Source: a virus
Strand: one strand, 5' to 3'
DNA: 64,000 nt
Virus record (IMG/VR): IMGVR_UViG_3300025156_000001
Coordinates: 1 to 64,000 of that record
A program made the position numbers and the translations under genes. The first letter of the stretch is position 1. Every line of letters starts with the position of its first letter. This document shows, piece after piece, positions 59,448 to 64,000 of the stretch. Below the pieces are notes generated by a model. It was not told where the DNA came from. It saw nothing but the letters and a program-made list of their open reading frames with translations, and made no database searches.

Positions 59448-61811
59448 CTAATCACCACCAAAACCTAAATCTTCAAATGTATACTGAAATTTACCAGTCT
59501 TTATATCTACTCTATCGAAGCCAAATACCTCTGCTATCGGCTCTATACTATCTAGTATTCTGTTTATATAATACTTTCTATATGGTCTAGGTAATTCTCT
59601 CCCCTCTATTACGGGTTCCACTATCTGTTTACCTGAATTATCCACCCCAGTCACAATCCATGACACACGCATATTGTTGAAGAACGGAACACCTTCTCTA
59701 ATTAGTTTCTTTGCCGCGGACACATGTGGTATCTTGTCGTTTTTGTATGAGTTTATATCGCCTACTGTCTTAGTCAATACCAATTTTTTGGTATCCATAC
59801 CGTATGTTAAGTAGTCCCTCATGTCCTTCGAGAACTGGGTGAAGTACTCCTTCGGGGATACGTCACTAACTATTGCCTCTATGGTTCTATTGAGTATATC
59901 CCTCTGTAATTCAAATGAGTCCTTTCTTCTTATTGCAAAGCCCCTTATCTTCATTTCCTGTTTCGGCCATATGGCTTTACCAAAATACATTGTCTTTGCA
60001 CCATAAGTAAAGAACCTACTGAATATCTGTTCGAGTTGAAGCTTGGAGTAACCCTCTGTACATTTCTCCGATATATAGTTCCCTATTTCTATCAATTCCT
60101 CCAGTGATTTATCCTCTCCGCCCAATACAAATACTGAATCCGTATGGGAGTGCAATACGAAATAACCCAGTTCATCCTGAATCATATTTATAGAGTTTAT
60201 TATTGTATTCCTAGCCGTTGTTGTAGTACTTTCAGCAATACCTATGTTAGTAAACCTATAGAAATCACTACCAAACACACCGTATAAAGCATTCATTAGA
60301 ACCTTAAGAGCGTCCTGTAGTCTATTATAGTATTCATTACCAGTCTCTTTCAACTTCCTCTTCGCCTTATCTCTTTCATCCATAAGTCCGATAAGGACAT
60401 TTGGTATTATACCAACCTTTTTCTCTCTCTTTATGAAATAATGTTTACCACCGGGTGTATCTATCTCCTCCGTATCCCTCTCCTTATATGACCTATATGT
60501 AGTATAACATATATTATTCTTTATAATCATACTCGGATACATAGACTTGAAGTCCAACACTATTACATTGTGGAATAAACCCGCCGGTGGTTCCATTACA
60601 TATGCGCCAGTATATCTTTTCTTCTTCTTGTTGTCTTTCTTTGTGAATTTGTGCATTGGTATAAGATAACTATTTTTTTCAAACTCTCTTATCAAGATAG
60701 AATCTATAAGTCTGGAATCACTATACGTTATTGTCTCAGAGAGCGGTAACATACTAACCTTCGACAGTGCTATAGCGGAGTCTATAAATCTAAGCGAGTC
60801 ATGCATAAAGATATTATAGGTTACTTTACAATCCTGTATACAGTAGTCCTTTATATCTTCTTTTCGTTCAACCCACAACTCATCCATCTTACTTGCATCT
60901 ATACCCTCCACTTTACCCTCTAACCCCATCTGTTTTGCTACATCGTCTAATCTCTCCGATACAGGTTTTAATGTTCTACGTATCCTTTTCATCAAATCTA
61001 CAGATGCTCTACCTGGGATATTAAGCCTCATAACACCCTCTTTATTACTATATATTACCTTCTTGTTCCCCCTACCTATAGTCATATCAACCCCAAATTC
61101 TTCCGCTTTGTCCATTATTATAGGCCAATCAAACCCATCTATATTATACCCAACCATTATATCTGGGTCCTCTCTATTTACAGTCTCTATAAATTTGCGC
61201 AGTATATATTCCTCATCTCCACTCATCTTATACGTATTGGGCCTAGTCCCATCGATATTTGTTACATATACACCAATCATAAACAATGTACCTTTCATCG
61301 GAGAAGTTTCTATATCGAAACTCATCACCCTGAGGTTCGGCTTGAACGCCTTACAGTCCTTATAAGACTTCACCGATATGGTATCATTGCCCATATATTT
61401 GCCCTCGGCCTCCACGAAAGCACCTATATTCTTACTGTATATATACCTAAGTGGATAAAGTATGTCTGCGGAAAAGAGTCTTTTCCGGTGCGAGTAAGCC
61501 CACTTTTTTAGGGTGTAGACTGCTGTAGGGAATAGCAGATTTAGGCGGCAGACTGAAATGTTTCGCCCATAATCATCTATACCGGTTGTATATTCATAGG
61601 ATTTCAGGAGTTTTCTACCATAGTCGTCCTCGATTTTCTGTAGCATTTTAAGGTCAAACTTGCTCACATTTTCGATATATATAAATGGGTCGAACTTGTC
61701 CTCTATCCTAACAACATTACCTTTGTCACTCCTACCATAAAAGACGGCGGTTGTGCCGTCTTCGTCTATATCATATCCGCCATGTATAAGGAACAGTTTG
61801 GACTTAACCAT
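59448..61811 (-). CDS. polB: Family B DNA polymerase
   Basis: 787 residues. Exonuclease motifs: FDIETS at 165-170, GYNIDGFDWP at 221-230, DYCIQDCK at 322-329. Polymerase motifs: A LDFKSMYPS at 419-427, B KVLMNALYG at 503-511, C HTDSV at 556-560. All catalytic acids are in place, so it should have proofreading and replicative activity. It is close to archaeal and phage protein-free (RNA-primed) B polymerases. The nearby primase fits this. Confidence 0.97.
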   Translation of the reverse strand: MVKSKLFLIHGGYDIDEDGTTAVFYGRSDKGNVVRIEDKFDPFIYIENVSKFDLKMLQKIEDDYGRKLLKSYEYTTGIDDYGRNISVCRLNLLFPTAVYTLKKWAYSHRKRLFSADILYPLRYIYSKNIGAFVEAEGKYMGNDTISVKSYKDCKAFKPNLRVMSFDIETSPMKGTLFMIGVYVTNIDGTRPNTYKMSGDEEYILRKFIETVNREDPDIMVGYNIDGFDWPIIMDKAEEFGVDMTIGRGNKKVIYSNKEGVMRLNIPGRASVDLMKRIRRTLKPVSERLDDVAKQMGLEGKVEGIDASKMDELWVERKEDIKDYCIQDCKVTYNIFMHDSLRFIDSAIALSKVSMLPLSETITYSDSRLIDSILIREFEKNSYLIPMHKFTKKDNKKKKRYTGAYVMEPPAGLFHNVIVLDFKSMYPSMIIKNNICYTTYRSYKERDTEEIDTPGGKHYFIKREKKVGIIPNVLIGLMDERDKAKRKLKETGNEYYNRLQDALKVLMNALYGVFGSDFYRFTNIGIAESTTTTARNTIINSINMIQDELGYFVLHSHTDSVFVLGGEDKSLEELIEIGNYISEKCTEGYSKLQLEQIFSRFFTYGAKTMYFGKAIWPKQEMKIRGFAIRRKDSFELQRDILNRTIEAIVSDVSPKEYFTQFSKDMRDYLTYGMDTKKLVLTKTVGDINSYKNDKIPHVSAAKKLIREGVPFFNNMRVSWIVTGVDNSGKQIVEPVIEGRELPRPYRKYYINRILDSIEPIAEVFGFDRVDIKTGKFQYTFEDLGFGGD

Positions 61812-61822
61812 ATTAACACACC

Positions 61823-62440
61823 CTACTGGTAAAGCACACTTTCATCTTTACTGTCCAGTGGTTTTACCTCTACCCTCTCCCCTTCCTCATTTATATATGT
61901 TGTAAGCTCGTTCGTATCTATGTTATGTTCCTCCTTTGTCGTGGCGACGCGTACTATATCGTCCATACGAGTCCTCAATTCATCTGCGTCAACAAATTCT
62001 ACATACAAATCGAATTCCACTAGATTTGTCGGGTATGTGCAGAATTCACTCGGCGAGCCATTATTTATATATATCATCTTACCTTCCATTAGGTCCCTTA
62101 TGGTATAGTGCTCACCCCTATTGGAGATTTCAGTTATTACGAAGTTATCATAGCCCCTAGTAACGAGTTCATCTATATGCTTGACAACCGCGCCCATCCA
62201 AAAATCGTCTCCGAGTATAGTCATAGAATTTCTTATGGACTTAACGAAAAAATCATTCCTTATTACAGGTGCCTCTTTTACCATTTCCTTAATCAATCTA
62301 ATTATTACAGCCTTTACTATATCGCTTATCTTCACTATTACCCAATTGGTTTTATCTTTTGACGCATTTATAACGAACTCCCTCGCGAATGTATCAATGG
62401 CCTTATTATCGGAGCCCGTGACTCCTATAAAATGGGCCAT
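61823..62440 (-). CDS. dNMP-kinase-like protein with altered P-loop
   Basis: 205 residues. The N-terminus FIGVTGSDNKAIDTFA corresponds to a P-loop of dNMP kinases but lacks the GK pair in its normal place. Farther on FVITEISNRGEHYTIRDL matches the VITDVRFpNEa.. region of T4 gp1-like deoxynucleoside monophosphate kinases. Probably derived from a dNMP kinase; ATP binding may be weak or changed. AAAGGAGTGATTTCG sets the ATG at 62440, next to polymerase. Confidence 0.6.
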   Translation of the reverse strand: MAHFIGVTGSDNKAIDTFAREFVINASKDKTNWVIVKISDIVKAVIIRLIKEMVKEAPVIRNDFFVKSIRNSMTILGDDFWMGAVVKHIDELVTRGYDNFVITEISNRGEHYTIRDLMEGKMIYINNGSPSEFCTYPTNLVEFDLYVEFVDADELRTRMDDIVRVATTKEEHNIDTNELTTYINEEGERVEVKPLDSKDESVLYQ

Positions 62441-62445
62441 CGAAA

Positions 62446-62772
62446 TCACTCCTTTTTACCTTTATATCCACCAAACTTTTTCCTGGTTGCACTGGACCTT
62501 CCGTGCCTCGTCCTGGACCTCATATCGGTTTCCCATTTGTCCACGAATTCCCTCAAATCCATTTCCAATACATCCCATTCCGGTGAACTCTCCAGGTCAT
62601 CCGATTTAACTGTTACCATTATAGACATTGTGTCGTTCTCATAATCTACTCTAGATATTTTTCTTTCTTCTTTGATACTGGTTGAGTATTTAAATTCTGC
62701 TGTCTTTTCTGTGCTTATTTTATCTATTTTTTCTATTAGTTCTTTCATTAGTTTCTCTGCTTCCTTGGTCAT
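62446..62772 (-). CDS. Hypothetical protein with basic tail, 108 aa
   Basis: N-terminal helix, central beta part and a C-terminus rich in Arg, Lys, Gly and Ser (RSRTRHGRSSATRKKFGGYKGKK). The tail could bind nucleic acid. It has its own promoter at 62808-62825 and AAGGAGTTGTTTACC ribosome site, so it leads the polymerase transcription unit. Confidence 0.6.
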   Translation of the reverse strand: MTKEAEKLMKELIEKIDKISTEKTAEFKYSTSIKEERKISRVDYENDTMSIMVTVKSDDLESSPEWDVLEMDLREFVDKWETDMRSRTRHGRSSATRKKFGGYKGKKE

Positions 62773-62807
62773 GGTAAACAACTCCTTGACTTATATATAT
62801 ACTTACT

Positions 62808-62825
62808 ATTATTTAAACTTTCTCG
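62808..62825 (-). promoter_or_regulatory. TATA-type promoter of the polymerase unit
   Basis: Minus-strand GAGAAAGTTTAAATAAT, close to the other promoters. Its TATA box overlaps the stop of the upstream gene; the ATG at 62772 lies about 35 bases downstream. Confidence 0.6.
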
Positions 62826-63369
62826 TAGCATATTCATATCCACATATATATAGTTTTGTATCCCAATTGAGTTTCTCTGATAGTTGGGCGCTTATCTTGT
62901 TGCCCTGTGCTTCTATTGCCATAGATATCTGTAATGATTGCAGATACCTAACACCCGCTTTCTCCAGTTCTTTAAATACAATCTCACTCCATACATCCCT
63001 CCATGACTTCCAATCGTTGCTTCTCCACAGATAATATGTATTGGATGTGCCATACCTAACTTTAGAGAAGCCATCCTTCTCCTCTTTATCATCCCTGAAT
63101 AGGAACAATGATATACCAATTGGGCCAATAATAGATAGGAACCTAGTTATATCAGAATCTCCTATTTTATATAGCATGTGTCTTGTGAACCTATTCAATT
63201 TATCGGTTATAGATATACCCCTACTGCCGTTGGTCTCCTTTGTCAGTCCGACTATCGGCACATAGAAAAAGTTATCGCCGTATCTGTCCACTATATTACT
63301 AGCCGCAAAGGCATATCTAGTATCACGTATATCTGAAATATATTCCCATACTCTACTATCACTTCTCAT
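62809..63369 (-). CDS. Hypothetical protein, 186 aa
   Basis: No recognised domain. Hydrophobic core segments (FLSIIGPIGISLFLF) with many Arg and Asp and a Trp-rich WRSNDWKSWRDVWSE. It ends at the promoter of the next unit and overlaps its upstream neighbour by 11 bases. Confidence 0.6.
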   Translation of the reverse strand: MRSDSRVWEYISDIRDTRYAFAASNIVDRYGDNFFYVPIVGLTKETNGSRGISITDKLNRFTRHMLYKIGDSDITRFLSIIGPIGISLFLFRDDKEEKDGFSKVRYGTSNTYYLWRSNDWKSWRDVWSEIVFKELEKAGVRYLQSLQISMAIEAQGNKISAQLSEKLNWDTKLYICGYEYATRKFK

Positions 63370-63700
63370 CTAATACCTCCATAGCATCATATACAGCACT
63401 AAGTTCATAATCATGGCCTTGCTTAAGATATATATTTTCCTCTACCTTCTCTATTCTATCCAATATCTTCTTGTATGATTGTTTAAGTTCTTTAACGTAA
63501 TCCCCTAAAAAACATACATCGCTTCTGATGGCTTTCATCCTAGTTACATGCTCAGCTATGGCAATAATAGCCGATACCAACGTAGTGTGCATCTCGTTTA
63601 TTCCAGGCCCACTGACTATATACCCAACAGTAGTTATAGTGAGTTTGCACCTATAGTAGACTACAAGCACTAACTCATCATACTCAATCCTCTTGGGCAT
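63359..63700 (-). CDS. Hypothetical protein, 113 aa
   Basis: Beta-rich N-terminal third and a long coiled-coil-like helix after residue 70 (LKQSYKKILDRIEKVEENIY). Unknown. TAATG overlap with the upstream gene. Confidence 0.58.
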   Translation of the reverse strand: MPKRIEYDELVLVVYYRCKLTITTVGYIVSGPGINEMHTTLVSAIIAIAEHVTRMKAIRSDVCFLGDYVKELKQSYKKILDRIEKVEENIYLKQGHDYELSAVYDAMEVLDEK

Positions 63701-63978
63701 TAGGAACCACCATCCTTATATATCTTACACTTACCAGCCTCTCTAACTGGGCACGTCTTACAGTATGCGCCAGTATATGGCCCAATACACGGGAATCTAC
63801 CATCGTCTATACTATCCGCTACATACTTTGCAAGTATATCTACACCGGCTATATCATCTTCCCCTACAACAATCTTCTCCTCTAGTTGGTACGAGTCTTC
63901 TGAAATAACCTTATGCTTTATGAATATATTGAACTTAAATGTATTTGTATTCTCTTTCGGTATGTCAATCTCCTGCAC
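63700..63978 (-). CDS. Cys-containing protein near window edge (Cas4/PD-ExK tail-like Cys pattern)
   Basis: About 92 residues from a GTG at 63978 that has AGGTGACGAT before it; a frame from 63996 is also open and the gene may extend past the window. The C-terminal CxxxxxxYCKTCPVREAGKC layout with an earlier single Cys resembles the Cys clusters of Cas4/RecB-like nucleases, but no nuclease core is visible. Identity uncertain. Confidence 0.5.
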   Translation of the reverse strand: MQEIDIPKENTNTFKFNIFIKHKVISEDSYQLEEKIVVGEDDIAGVDILAKYVADSIDDGRFPCIGPYTGAYCKTCPVREAGKCKIYKDGGS

Positions 63979-64000
63979 ATCGTCACCTGTTACCACATAC

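Noticed and set aside
63700-63978. Naming the edge gene Cas4
   Set aside because: Only a Cys pattern is visible; the nuclease core motifs are absent within the window.

Overview
The window looks like most of the genome of a tailed double-stranded DNA virus (Caudoviricetes-like) whose host is an archaeon. The virion genes are a classic head-tail set: terminase, portal, protease/scaffold, HK97-type capsid candidate, neck, tail tube, a G/GT-type chaperone with a frameshift extension, tape measure, hub and fibres. The information-processing signals are archaeal. Promoters have the form GAAAC-ATTTATATAAT (BRE plus TATA box) and ribosome sites are built on GGTGAT/GGAGG. There is an archaeal/eukaryotic-type primase, a family B DNA polymerase and a Hjc-like resolvase candidate. 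The host phylum cannot be fixed from sequence alone. The DNA is AT-rich and ATA-rich. The left edge cuts a gene, so the genome continues beyond the window.

Layout. (1) 1-20.9 kb, all leftward: accessory and early genes. They include many tiny Cys-rich proteins, a DUF3310 protein and two calcineurin-type phosphoesterases. At 4.8-16.7 kb lies a large peptide-modification cluster: an ATP-grasp ligase, a class II glutamine amidotransferase, three phiEco32-like COOH-NH2 ligases, two gamma-glutamylcyclotransferase-like proteins, and nine paralogous 114-162-residue proteins that share the C-terminal signature PxxExx[TS][GM]IxEH. (2) 20.9-23.6 kb: two AT-rich non-coding stretches with palindromes and hairpins, flanking a short rightward operon that ends in a textbook hairpin plus T-run terminator. 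(3) 23.6-25.5 kb, leftward: a secreted thrombospondin-type-3-like protein and small structural-looking genes. (4) 25.46-25.83 kb: a divergent control region with TGTACA and CCTATCGG repeats, also found at 3.5-3.83 kb. (5) 25.8-55.3 kb, rightward: the virion operon. (6) 55.3-64 kb, leftward: DNA methyltransferase, primase, resolvase, polymerase, a dNMP-kinase-like protein and more Cys-rich miniproteins.

The most unusual system is the amidoligase/GGCT/paralogue cluster. Known phage versions have about one copy each of ATP-grasp, COOH-NH2 ligase, GATase II and GGCT. Here ligases and GGCTs are multiplied and interleaved with nine homologous small proteins of unknown function. I propose, as inference, that the paralogues are substrates, carriers or specificity adaptors of a gamma-glutamyl/amide-forming modification pathway. 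Other notable points are a -1 frameshift in the tail chaperone gene, a duplicated tail tube protein with an inserted domain, a membrane-anchored beta-helix protein that shares a C-terminal module with a tail protein, a MIB/HERC2-like domain, and about 19 zinc-ribbon-like miniproteins.
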